A program made the translations under genes and the position numbers. From GCA-2732805 sp964516605 (lineage in GTDB: Bacteria; Pseudomonadota; Gammaproteobacteria; Coxiellales; Coxiellaceae), in the NCBI GenBank assembly GCA_964516605.1, contig CAZFAA010000032.1, forward strand, positions 1 through 19,410: a stretch of DNA of 19,410 nucleotides, read 5' to 3'. Shown here piece by piece: positions 1-7,040 of this stretch; the first letter of the stretch is position 1; the number at the start of each line of letters is the position of its first letter. A model generated the notes under the pieces. The model saw only the letters and a list, made by a program, of their open reading frames with translations. It did no database searches and was not told where the DNA came from.

Positions 1-81
1 GTATCGGGTCAGCGAAATTGGCAATATCCGTTATGGTGTATTTTAATGTTTCAGAGTTGGAGAGCTTACTATCATGTTTGA
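1..81 (+). CDS. Asparagine synthase-like protein, C-terminal end (partial)
   Basis: The reading frame is open from the first base and ends at TGA 79-81, giving 26 residues. These contain SGQRNWQYPLW and then ILMFQSW. This matches the C-terminal pattern of the glutamine-hydrolysing asparagine synthases found in polysaccharide clusters, where an SGRR/N..W...LW.lLMF..W stretch closes the protein. Such enzymes transfer amide nitrogen from glutamine, and in glycan clusters they may amidate a sugar acid. The stop overlaps the ATG of the next gene by 8 bases, which suggests translational coupling in one operon. Only the tail is visible, so the call rests on recalled family resemblance and the catalytic domains cannot be checked. 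Confidence 0.6.
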   Translation, partial: VSGQRNWQYPLWCILMFQSWRAYYHV

Positions 82-1456
82 CACACATTCAAAGCGTTAT
101 TATTTAACCTGGATTGTGCTTATTGCAATGATTATAAAATTAATCGTATTTTTGATATTAATGCGTCTTGGCGCCGATTTTACCTTATCGGATTCGGCAA
201 GTTATATCAATCCTGCCAACGAGATATTTTATAAGGGTAATTTTTTATATAATCATGACTTATGGATGCGCACACCACTTTACCCGCTTATTATTGCTGG
301 ATTCTATGGTTTATTTGGCCAGAACCTGTATGCAATTATTATTTTTCAAATAGTGTGCAGCGCATTGTTAGTCGTGAATGCATATCGGATTACAGCACTA
401 TTCAGTGATGTGAAAGTAGGTTTATGGGCTGCTGTATTAGTAGCGCTTGATTACTTGTATATCAGTTACGCCAATCTTGTGCTGACGGATTTAATAGCTG
501 CTGTGCTGCTAAGTTTTATCTTTTATTATGCACTCTCTTTTTTAAAAAATAATAAAAACTACAAATCTCTTATTATCGTTGGAATAATCTTAGCTTTGAG
601 TACGTTATTACGGCCAATTACGTATTATTTGACACCATTGCTGGCTCTTTTTTTATTTTTTTACTTGTTGAAAAAAGAGCATTCTATAAAAGCGCTCAGT
701 TGGATGTTACTATTCATTTTACCTTCTGTTTTATTAGTAGGTAGCTGGCAGCTGCGTAATAAGCATGCTATAGGAACCTATCAGTATACGAATATTGATG
801 CGGTGAATCTCTATCACTATTATGCTGCAGATATTATTGCGCATCAGCAAGGCATTAGTGTGGCGGCAGCACAGGATCAATTAGATCGTGAAGCGAATCT
901 GTTATTCCCTGATAATGGCATTGAATTATATGATTATTATAGATCTCGAGGTATGGAAATTTTAGTGCATAATATAAAGTGGTCTGTAGTGCAATTTACC
1001 TCGGGATTCATACGCACCTTATTTGGAAATGATTATATTCTTTTATTTTATAATAATGAGTCATTTTTACATGGTAAAACATTAGAAAATGATTTATTCA
1101 ATCGTCATTACGCTCATTTTTTTGAAACGATGTCAGTAACTGATTATATAAAATTTAGTATGATGGTGCTATTTTTTGTGTTTAATTTTACGCTGGTTAT
1201 CAGTTCAAGTTATTTTATTATCAACAGACTAAAATCAAATTCTCATAATAAGGCTGCTGTATGGGTGCTGCTATTGTTTATGGGGTATTTTTTATTGGTT
1301 TCTTCGAATTATTGTTCACAGGCGCGATTCAGATTGCCTTTTGAAATCATACTGAATTGTTTTTCAGTATTAGGGTGCTATCAATTTTTTATGCTATGTC
1401 ACAAAAAATCTTCTCATCTGAATACAAAAGTCTATTCTCAAAATGCCCTACCATAA
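74..1456 (+). CDS. GT-C membrane glycosyltransferase (ArnT/PMT-like, GT39 type)
   Basis: This 460-residue protein is very hydrophobic, with about 10-12 predicted membrane segments. The first spans residues 11-30. The following loop carries the acidic LSDSASY motif (D40) and then RTPLYPL (R66-L72). Both are typical of GT-C/GT39 enzymes, which use polyprenyl-phosphate-linked sugars at the outer face of the inner membrane. The acceptor and sugar cannot be read from the sequence. A GGAGAG ribosome-binding sequence lies at 59-64, nine bases before the ATG. The gene overlaps the asparagine-synthase tail by 8 bases and the next GT4 gene by 14, so the three probably form an operon. A second gene of the same type lies at 9510-10907. 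Confidence 0.8.
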   Translation: MFDTHSKRYYLTWIVLIAMIIKLIVFLILMRLGADFTLSDSASYINPANEIFYKGNFLYNHDLWMRTPLYPLIIAGFYGLFGQNLYAIIIFQIVCSALLVVNAYRITALFSDVKVGLWAAVLVALDYLYISYANLVLTDLIAAVLLSFIFYYALSFLKNNKNYKSLIIVGIILALSTLLRPITYYLTPLLALFLFFYLLKKEHSIKALSWMLLFILPSVLLVGSWQLRNKHAIGTYQYTNIDAVNLYHYYAADIIAHQQGISVAAAQDQLDREANLLFPDNGIELYDYYRSRGMEILVHNIKWSVVQFTSGFIRTLFGNDYILLFYNNESFLHGKTLENDLFNRHYAHFFETMSVTDYIKFSMMVLFFVFNFTLVISSSYFIINRLKSNSHNKAAVWVLLLFMGYFLLVSSNYCSQARFRLPFEIILNCFSVLGCYQFFMLCHKKSSHLNTKVYSQNALP

Positions 1457-2588
1457 TAAACATAATGTATTATTTTTAGAATGTGGATCTAGTGGTCAGG
1501 GCGGCTCATTTCGCAGTCTTAAAGAGCATATTGAAATTATGCGCGATACGTTAGATAAAATAGTTATTGTATTGGTTAATGACTCGGTGTTTAAACAGGA
1601 TTACTTAAATTTGGGTTGTGAAGTAATTCGATTAAAACATCCTATTTACTCACGAGAGTCAAAGTATTTGAATAGTTATAATAAGCTGTTTGCTTTATGC
1701 AGACGTATTTCCTCAAAATTAACTTTGTATTTTCAGATTATAGTTGAGAAACGTTTTTCGAGTAAGCTTGTACAACTTATTAAAAAACACCATATTGATT
1801 TAATTTATTTAAATAATCAGCCCATGCGTAATTTTTCGGGATTTATAGCAGCGAAAAAAACGCATGTTGCTCTCGTATCACATATTCGAACCTTACATAC
1901 GTTTGGCTTTTCAGGTAGTTTTTACCAATTCATTAAAATGGTTCAGCCTAAATTTATAGCAATCTCTCATGCTGTACGTACAGCATGGAAAGCCATTGGG
2001 GTAGAGGCTGAAGTTATTTATAATCCAGTACCTATTTTTATCATGCAGGAATATACAGATAAAGAATATGATGTAATTTATGTGGGTAGGTTAATTGCAG
2101 CAAAAGGTATCGAACTTTTACTCGATGTGTTATTAGAGTTACAGAAAAAATATCCTTTGAAAGCAATCCTATTAGGTGATGGCCCATTAAAATCAACGTT
2201 AAGGTCAAAAATTGATAATCAATGCTTAGGTGATCATATACAATTATTAGGTTATAAGAGTGATGCGTTGCAGTATATTCAAAAATCAAAAATATTAGTT
2301 TTCCCAAGTTGGGATGAGGGATTAGGTCGTGTGGTTATAGAAGCGATGAAATTGAAAACAGCTGTTATCAGTACTGATGCTGGTGGAGTTGTGGAATTGG
2401 TCATGGATCATAAAAATGGATTGGTATTTGACAAGTTTTCTAAGAGCTCATTATATGCTGCGATATCCAGATTACTAGCAGATGAAAAATTAAGAACCTT
2501 TTTGACTGAAGAGGCCTATATTTTTTCAATGAATAGTTTTAGTGCGAAGGCTTATTATTGTAAAGTAAACAATTTTTTAAAAAAGTAG
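1443..2588 (+). CDS. GT4 family glycosyltransferase
   Basis: The protein has 381 residues, the normal length for a soluble GT-B fold enzyme of family GT4. The N-terminal domain begins with a beta strand followed by SGQGGS (residues 17-22), the donor/acceptor glycine loop. The C-terminal domain begins near YVGRLIAAKG (213-222), includes LLGDGP (243-248), and carries the GT4 E-x7-E signature at E292 and E300 in DEGLGRVVIEAM. AGG at 313-315 follows in the sugar-nucleotide site. It probably transfers a nucleotide-activated sugar to a lipid-linked glycan in the cytoplasm; the sugar cannot be assigned. There is no clear ribosome-binding site. The 14-base overlap with the upstream GT-C gene suggests coupled translation. 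Confidence 0.85.
   Translation: MPYHNKHNVLFLECGSSGQGGSFRSLKEHIEIMRDTLDKIVIVLVNDSVFKQDYLNLGCEVIRLKHPIYSRESKYLNSYNKLFALCRRISSKLTLYFQIIVEKRFSSKLVQLIKKHHIDLIYLNNQPMRNFSGFIAAKKTHVALVSHIRTLHTFGFSGSFYQFIKMVQPKFIAISHAVRTAWKAIGVEAEVIYNPVPIFIMQEYTDKEYDVIYVGRLIAAKGIELLLDVLLELQKKYPLKAILLGDGPLKSTLRSKIDNQCLGDHIQLLGYKSDALQYIQKSKILVFPSWDEGLGRVVIEAMKLKTAVISTDAGGVVELVMDHKNGLVFDKFSKSSLYAAISRLLADEKLRTFLTEEAYIFSMNSFSAKAYYCKVNNFLKK
1968..1987. repeat. 20-bp perfect palindrome inside GT4 gene
   Basis: The sequence catgctgtacgtacagcatg is its own reverse complement over all 20 bases. It lies inside the GT4 coding sequence, over codons for HAVRTAW. It could be a protein-binding site or simply a coding coincidence. 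Confidence 0.5.
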
Positions 2589-2595
2589 AAGGTAC

Positions 2596-2982
2596 TATAC
2601 CGCTCGCCATTGAAGATGCGAAATAAGAGATTGGATAGCTTGCAGTATTCTTTTATTGATGGCCTCGCGTTACATCAATCCACACGGGCCACGACACTCC
2701 AGAGTGCAGGCGGGGAGAATATCGATCTCCCCGTATCAAACCCCATCTCGTTTTTGTGCCACTTCAACATGCTATTCATATCGTAACCATTCACGCCCTC
2801 TATCCAGTTTTGCGATAGAGTGACTATTTTGCTTAAAAAATATCGCTTACTCGTCACATAGTTTGTATATGCTCCTCGCTTGCTTCATTTTTCAACCAAA
2901 CTATCTGCCTCTCTCGCAAACGTGGTTTGCTTATGCAGGTGCCGTGAACACTTACTTCGCATCTTGAAGTGGAATGAGTATA
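2596..2982. repeat. Hairpin-rich intergenic block bounded by imperfect inverted repeats
   Basis: The stretch between the GT4 gene and the methyltransferase holds no convincing gene. Its ends, 2596-2623 and the complement of 2955-2982, match at 19 of 28 positions. They share TATAC at the outer end and a perfect AAGATGCGAA at the inner end. Inside are three stems: ATTGATG/CATCAAT (2655-2679), a perfect 8-bp CGGGGAGA/TCTCCCCG stem with a 7-base loop (2711-2733), and ATAGTTTG/CAAACTAT (2858-2904). The block looks richer in G+C than its neighbours. A 60-codon open frame on the - strand (2675-2857) has no recognisable domain. It may be a decayed insertion element, a dispersed intergenic repeat or a structured RNA; the sequence alone cannot decide. 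Confidence 0.5.
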
Positions 2983-3003
2983 TTAAGTTGACAGCTCATC
3001 CTA

Positions 3004-3777
3004 CTATTTCTCACATTTTTTAATTTTTAAATACCACATTAAAGAGCCTATTTTATTTAACGGATTAAGTAATTTTTCAAAATATAAAAACGCTTTAGTC
3101 AGGAAACGGGGTATAACATTTTTACCACTAACACCTCCTGTTAAAATATAAGAAAGCCAGCGAAAATAAGTGATCTTCTCTAAAAAAAGAGTAGGGTATT
3201 TTTTTTGAAAGAGAGGGCTATCACGGAAAAAGATATTCCAGGAATTGGCTTGATTGGCATCTGTTGCTTTATTGTGACTTTCAAAATCCCATTCGAATGT
3301 TCGATCGTTATAAGGTTCAGTGTGAAAATTTTTCAGCAGAAAACGCGCCAGAGGGGTATGGGCTGGATCCAGTATGAGGAGTAACCCGCCGGGTATCAGC
3401 ACACGCTCGCATTCTTTCAAAAAAATTGAAACATGTGGGATGTGGTGAAAAACTTGGACTAAGATGAGTGCTTTGACACTTTGATCGGGGAGGGGTAAAT
3501 AAGGAGCTTTCATGGTTCTATCTGCAACACCCTCAACGACATCGGATGTGATGAGTCCGGGGACAAATTCACCTAAGAATCCTCCTCCGGAACCGAGCTC
3601 AATAATCTCTCCAGGCAGGCTTTCAATACTGTTTAGATCTTTTTTAATGCAGCGATACCATTCTGCATAACAATGCTTAAGAAGTGGCTTACTTTTTATC
3701 GTAATTTTTTGCTCATTAAGATAGTGCACATAATTTGCATCTGAGAATTGATATTCCGTCATCCCGAGTTTTTCCAT
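3004..3777 (-). CDS. Class I SAM-dependent methyltransferase
   Basis: The protein has 257 residues. SAM-binding motif I is IIELGSGGG (about residues 58-66). The later VFHHIP segment and the PGGLLLILDP strand are typical of the Methyltransf_11 group. The substrate is unknown. Given the neighbours it may methylate a sugar or lipid intermediate, but small-molecule methyltransferases of this group cannot be assigned from sequence. The ATG at 3777 is supported by an AAGGTGG ribosome-binding sequence seven bases upstream on the - strand. The gene faces away from the oxygenase gene and has its own promoter-like site. No hairpin followed by a T-run was found just beyond its stop. Confidence 0.8.
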   Translation of the reverse strand: MEKLGMTEYQFSDANYVHYLNEQKITIKSKPLLKHCYAEWYRCIKKDLNSIESLPGEIIELGSGGGFLGEFVPGLITSDVVEGVADRTMKAPYLPLPDQSVKALILVQVFHHIPHVSIFLKECERVLIPGGLLLILDPAHTPLARFLLKNFHTEPYNDRTFEWDFESHNKATDANQANSWNIFFRDSPLFQKKYPTLFLEKITYFRWLSYILTGGVSGKNVIPRFLTKAFLYFEKLLNPLNKIGSLMWYLKIKKCEK

Positions 3778-3795
3778 CTTGAGTCCACCTTAATT

Positions 3796-3824
3796 TTGAT
3801 TTTCTTAAGTTTGGCCATTATAAA
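3796..3824 (+). promoter_or_regulatory. Sigma-70-like promoter for the oxygenase gene
   Basis: TTGATT (3796-3801), a 17-base spacer and TATAAA (3819-3824) face the PhyH-like gene. The -10 boxes of the two divergent promoters share bases 3819-3822, so the two polymerases would be expected to compete. Confidence 0.5.
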
Positions 3825-3845
3825 GAAAAAGTAGTCGTATTTCAG
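3817..3845 (-). promoter_or_regulatory. Sigma-70-like promoter for the methyltransferase gene
   Basis: On the - strand there is CTGAAA (complement of 3840-3845), a 17-base spacer and a perfect TATAAT (complement of 3817-3822). It lies about 40 bases upstream of the methyltransferase ATG. It overlaps the opposing promoter. Confidence 0.5.
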
Positions 3846-3916
3846 CAAAATATAGTGTAGTTTTGGCAGCTCATATTGAGCTCCAGTAGGTCATTTAGAT
3901 GAGGTTAAAGGTTAAC

Positions 3917-4888
3917 ATGGAACATACTGTTTCAACCCAATTTATTTTTGATACTTCTTCCCCTAATTTTTCGCAAGCCGAAGCAATAAAGGCATTCCAT
4001 GAATTTGGTGTGATTGTCCTCAAGAATATTTTTCGTAGTGATATATTGGACAATTTTATAGGTCAGGCAGAGTGTCATCTTCAATATCCTTCGATAGCAG
4101 GTTCTTTTGGTTATTATAAAAAAGACTATCCTAAGCGCTTTTTAGATCCTTTTTCGCTGGAAGATGGTGCAGAAGTTTGTTTGAATGCAACGTTAATTGA
4201 CCTTGTTGAAGCGTATATGGATTCAGATTGTATTTTGTCTGAAGCAAATATTAAGTTGGATAAACCAACTTCATATGTGTATTTTCCTATCCATGCAGAT
4301 TATTGTCCCGGTCTTAAAAGGTCGCCTACTTTGAAGGCAGTGACACAGGAAGATTTAAAAATGCCCTTGGCTGTTGGGGCAGCAATGTATTTACGGGATA
4401 CGTCTGAAGGTGCATTTAGCTATTGTATTGGTACTCATAAACTCATGGCACCAAAGGGTGCACGGTTATCAGATTATAGTCTAATAGAGCAAAATGAAAT
4501 CATGGCAACAAAAATTAGGCTGGACGGCCAGCGTGGCGATGTGATTTTATTTGATGATCGCGGTTTTCATGGCCCAGATCAGCCTTCATCCAAGCATCGT
4601 TTAGTCATGTTATTGGATTGGTTTAGTGTTAAAATTTGGGGTGATAGGGTTCAAATGGCACCGTTTAGAATATACTCTTCTAGCCTGTCAAATTTATCAG
4701 AAAAACAGTTGCATGTTCTGGGTGTTGGAGCACGGACAGTGGGTAGGAGAGAAGAATATCATGTACATAGTTTTCGAGATAAACATCCACGTTTGAATCA
4801 GATTGCTACTGTATTAATAAATAGTACAGGTCTTGTTGATCATTGGAAAAAAACCATTCGTCATAATGTATCGAAATTTATTAAATAA
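3917..4888 (+). CDS. Phytanoyl-CoA dioxygenase (PhyH)-like Fe(II)/2-oxoglutarate oxygenase
   Basis: The fold is recognisable from its iron-binding triad. Counting from the longer start at 3899, HAD supplies H132 and D134, FHGPDQPSSKHR supplies H224, and R234 would bind 2-oxoglutarate. PhyH-family enzymes hydroxylate diverse small molecules, so in this cluster it may hydroxylate a glycan or lipid component; this is inference. I prefer the ATG at 3917 because AAAGG (3907-3911) lies five bases upstream. The in-frame ATG at 3899, with AGG eight bases upstream, is a real alternative and would give 329 residues. The gene diverges from the methyltransferase. A collapsed MITE hairpin follows eight bases after its stop. 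Confidence 0.8.
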   Translation: MEHTVSTQFIFDTSSPNFSQAEAIKAFHEFGVIVLKNIFRSDILDNFIGQAECHLQYPSIAGSFGYYKKDYPKRFLDPFSLEDGAEVCLNATLIDLVEAYMDSDCILSEANIKLDKPTSYVYFPIHADYCPGLKRSPTLKAVTQEDLKMPLAVGAAMYLRDTSEGAFSYCIGTHKLMAPKGARLSDYSLIEQNEIMATKIRLDGQRGDVILFDDRGFHGPDQPSSKHRLVMLLDWFSVKIWGDRVQMAPFRIYSSSLSNLSEKQLHVLGVGARTVGRREEYHVHSFRDKHPRLNQIATVLINSTGLVDHWKKTIRHNVSKFIK

Positions 4889-4895
4889 TTAAAAT

Positions 4896-4935
4896 TAGGG
4901 TCTGTTTACAACCGCTCAATTGTAAACAGATCCTC
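4896..4935. repeat. Collapsed MITE copy forming a 15-bp hairpin
   Basis: Bases 4898-4933 begin GGGTCTGTTTACA and end with the same inverted-repeat end as the complete element at 5874-5994. Almost the whole interior is missing. TCTGTTTACAA pairs with TTGTAAACAGA (11 perfect pairs), and four outer positions including one G-T pair extend the stem, with loop ccgctcaa. The left flank is TA and the right flank TC, an imperfect match to the TA duplication. It has no T-run after the stem, so it is not a classic terminator, but the hairpin could affect mRNA stability after the oxygenase gene. Confidence 0.7.
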
Positions 4936-4955
4936 ATACTCAATTGGAGTTAACT

Positions 4956-5876
4956 ATGTTAGTTGCCCGTTTATTGCCAAAGAAAATTTATAATAGAGTT
5001 TACCCTGGATGGGTACGTATGTGTCTTGTTTTTGAATTTTGGAGAAGGCAAGACCGAAAATTGTATTTTTCGCGCCCTATCTTATCGTGGGTTGCAGTCA
5101 AAAAAATAAAGAATTGCTCCATGCTTATGGTAGTACGCTCATATAGAGAGTTGCGCAGGCTGCGTAACTTGGGAGGCAATCCGCAAAATGATTTGGTTTT
5201 CAGGTGGTTAACGTCTTTGGATGATTGCAGTGTATTTTACGATATTGGTGCGTCAAACGGAGTTTTTGGATTTGCTGCTCATTATCTACATCATTGCAAA
5301 ACTGTATTTATAGAACCCTATACGCCGAGCATCGAAAGTATTTTAAAGTCCATTTATATTGCTGTCTCACAAGGATCACAACAAAGTGATTTTGAAGTAG
5401 TGCATGCAGGACTCGATAAAGAAGAGACATACAGTAGATTAAATATGCATACTCCTCCCATGCCGGGGGTAACCTTAAACTCATTTAAGGACTCAAATTT
5501 ATACGATAATATTGTGAGTCGTAGTGGGACCCCAGTTACCATCACTCAGTGGATTAAGGGTGTGTCATTAGATGAGCTAATTTTTAAGTATGACTTACCT
5601 GTTCCTACTTGTGTGAAAATGGATATTGATGGGTTTGAGGGGCGCGGGATTGAGGGGGCTAAAAGGCTTATTGAGAGTCGTCAGGTACATTCGTGGGCTA
5701 TAGAAATTAATAGCCAAGCAAATTTAGAGTCCATTAAAAATTTAATGGAGCATCATGGCTACCATGAAATTTCACACCAGGCGCATCATCCATTTCATGT
5801 AGAGTATCAAAAATTTCCTGCAGATTATTTATTTGTAAGAGATGATTTACTATTGCGTTGGAGTGATTTTAGCTAG
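4956..5876 (+). CDS. FkbM family methyltransferase
   Basis: The protein has 306 residues. SAM-binding motif I is FYDIGASNG (94-102 from the chosen start), followed by FIEP (118-121), then a later VKMDIDGFEG strand. This is the FkbM pattern (D.GA..G, EP, k.D..G.E). Members are O-methyltransferases often found in polysaccharide and secondary-metabolite clusters, so sugar O-methylation is likely but unproven. I chose ATG 4956 because GGAG at 4946-4949 is correctly spaced for it. An in-frame TTG at 4944 would place the Shine-Dalgarno sequence inside the gene. The stop is TAG, made of the TA target of the inserted repeat plus the first G of that repeat. The ancestral stop was probably TAA, still visible at 5993-5995. 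Confidence 0.82.
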   Translation: MLVARLLPKKIYNRVYPGWVRMCLVFEFWRRQDRKLYFSRPILSWVAVKKIKNCSMLMVVRSYRELRRLRNLGGNPQNDLVFRWLTSLDDCSVFYDIGASNGVFGFAAHYLHHCKTVFIEPYTPSIESILKSIYIAVSQGSQQSDFEVVHAGLDKEETYSRLNMHTPPMPGVTLNSFKDSNLYDNIVSRSGTPVTITQWIKGVSLDELIFKYDLPVPTCVKMDIDGFEGRGIEGAKRLIESRQVHSWAIEINSQANLESIKNLMEHHGYHEISHQAHHPFHVEYQKFPADYLFVRDDLLLRWSDFS

Positions 5877-5994
5877 GGCCTGTTTACAATTGAGCGGTTA
5901 TAATGAAAAATGTAGAGATTCAGCGAAAAATTTTGCAATTTTGTGCTAATATAATGCATTTTGCAGGCAACCGAGCAATTGTAAATAGGCCCTA
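5874..5994. mobile_element. MITE-like element with 24-bp inverted repeats and TA duplication
   Basis: The left end (5876-5899) starts GGGCCTGTTTACAATTG. The right end (5969-5992) is its reverse complement with three differences over 24 bases. TA flanks both sides (5874-5875 and 5993-5994), as expected for a TA target-site duplication. The interior of about 70 bases encodes no transposase; the only frame is 30 codons (5903-5995) and is not credible as a gene. The TA duplication suggests mobilisation by an IS630/mariner- or IS5-type transposase acting in trans, which is inference. Two TATAAT hexamers occur inside (5899-5904 and 5950-5955) but without good -35 partners. Related copies lie at 4896-4935 and 13682-13717. 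Confidence 0.75.
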
Positions 5995-6031
5995 ATACTA
6001 TGCTTAAATTAATTTAAAGAAAATACGGTAT

Positions 6032-7003
6032 ATGAATAAGAATTCAAAAATATTTGTAGCAGGGCATCGTGGTTTGGTCGGTTCTGCATTGGTGAGGTAT
6101 TTGACAGCTCATCAGTATCACACTATTTTAACGCAATCACATGCAGAATTAGATTTAATGAATCAAGATGCAGTTTTTAGTTTTTTTGCACAGAATCAAC
6201 CCGAGTACGTTTTTTTAGCTGCTGCACGTGTTGGGGGTATTTATGATAATAATATGTTCCCAGTTGAGTTTATCCGCAATAATCTAGCGATTCAATGGAA
6301 TGTTATTGAAGCGTGTTTTAGATTCAAAGTGAAACGTCTGTTATTTTTAGGTAGTTCCTGCATTTATCCAATCGATTGTCCAAGGCCAATTAAAGAAAGC
6401 TCATTTTGTTCAGGGTACCTGGAGCCCACTAATCAAGCTTATGCTATTGCTAAAATTGCAGGTATAGAACACTGCTGGTCTTATAATAGGCAATACCAGA
6501 CACAATTCTTGTGTGCGATGCCAACTAATTTATATGGACCAAATGATAATTATGACCTCGAAAAAAGCCATGTATTGCCCGCTTTAATTCGTAAAATACA
6601 TGAGGCGAAATGCAATGCAGCACCAAGTGTGCTGTTATGGGGTAGTGGCCGTCCATGCCGTGAATTTCTGTATGTCGATGATTTGGCAGAGGCATGTTGT
6701 TATGTCATGACTTTGTCAGATGCTTTAGTTAAGCATTATTTTTCAAGTTTAGAGCGAGCACCTATTATTAATATTGGCTCCGGCAAAGAAATAAGCATTT
6801 ATGAGTTAGCACAATTAATTTCAGGTATAGTAGGTTATACAGGAGAGCTCATTTTAGATTGTTCAAAGCCAGATGGTGTCATGTCAAAAGTAATGGATGT
6901 AAGCCTGATCAATGAACTAGGGTGGCACAGTAAAACGTCATTAGAGACCGGAATTAAACAAGCGTATCAATCATTTTTACAAGGCATTCTTGAGAAGGTA
7001 TGA
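6032..7003 (+). CDS. fcl: GDP-L-fucose synthase
   Basis: This 323-residue extended short-chain dehydrogenase carries out the 3,5-epimerisation and 4-reduction of GDP-4-keto-6-deoxy-D-mannose to GDP-L-fucose with NADPH in the cytoplasm. The Rossmann motif is GHRGLVG (11-17). The RVGGIYDNN segment (66-74) is characteristic. The catalytic residues are present as S108, C110, Y137, K141 and H180, each one position later than in the E. coli enzyme (S107, C109, Y136, K140, H179). Length is normal. The ribosome-binding site is weak. It lies just after the complete MITE and one gene before gmd, which makes its substrate, with the methyltransferase-GT2 fusion between them. Confidence 0.93.
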   Translation: MNKNSKIFVAGHRGLVGSALVRYLTAHQYHTILTQSHAELDLMNQDAVFSFFAQNQPEYVFLAAARVGGIYDNNMFPVEFIRNNLAIQWNVIEACFRFKVKRLLFLGSSCIYPIDCPRPIKESSFCSGYLEPTNQAYAIAKIAGIEHCWSYNRQYQTQFLCAMPTNLYGPNDNYDLEKSHVLPALIRKIHEAKCNAAPSVLLWGSGRPCREFLYVDDLAEACCYVMTLSDALVKHYFSSLERAPIINIGSGKEISIYELAQLISGIVGYTGELILDCSKPDGVMSKVMDVSLINELGWHSKTSLETGIKQAYQSFLQGILEKV

Positions 7004-7040
7004 TAGGATGCCTATTTTATCCGCGATATGAGTTTTTACT

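Noticed and set aside
2589..3003. Group II intron or CRISPR-like structure
   Set aside because: No domain V-like motif and no regularly spaced direct repeats were found.
4897..4934. Classic Rho-independent terminator after the oxygenase gene
   Set aside because: The stem is strong but no T-run follows, and the sequence is better explained as a copy of the MITE family.
4944..4955. In-frame TTG start for the fkbM-like gene
   Set aside because: It overlaps the GGAG Shine-Dalgarno sequence that is correctly spaced for ATG 4956.
5903..5995. 30-codon frame inside the MITE
   Set aside because: It spans the element including its inverted repeat, has no good ribosome-binding site and no known motif.
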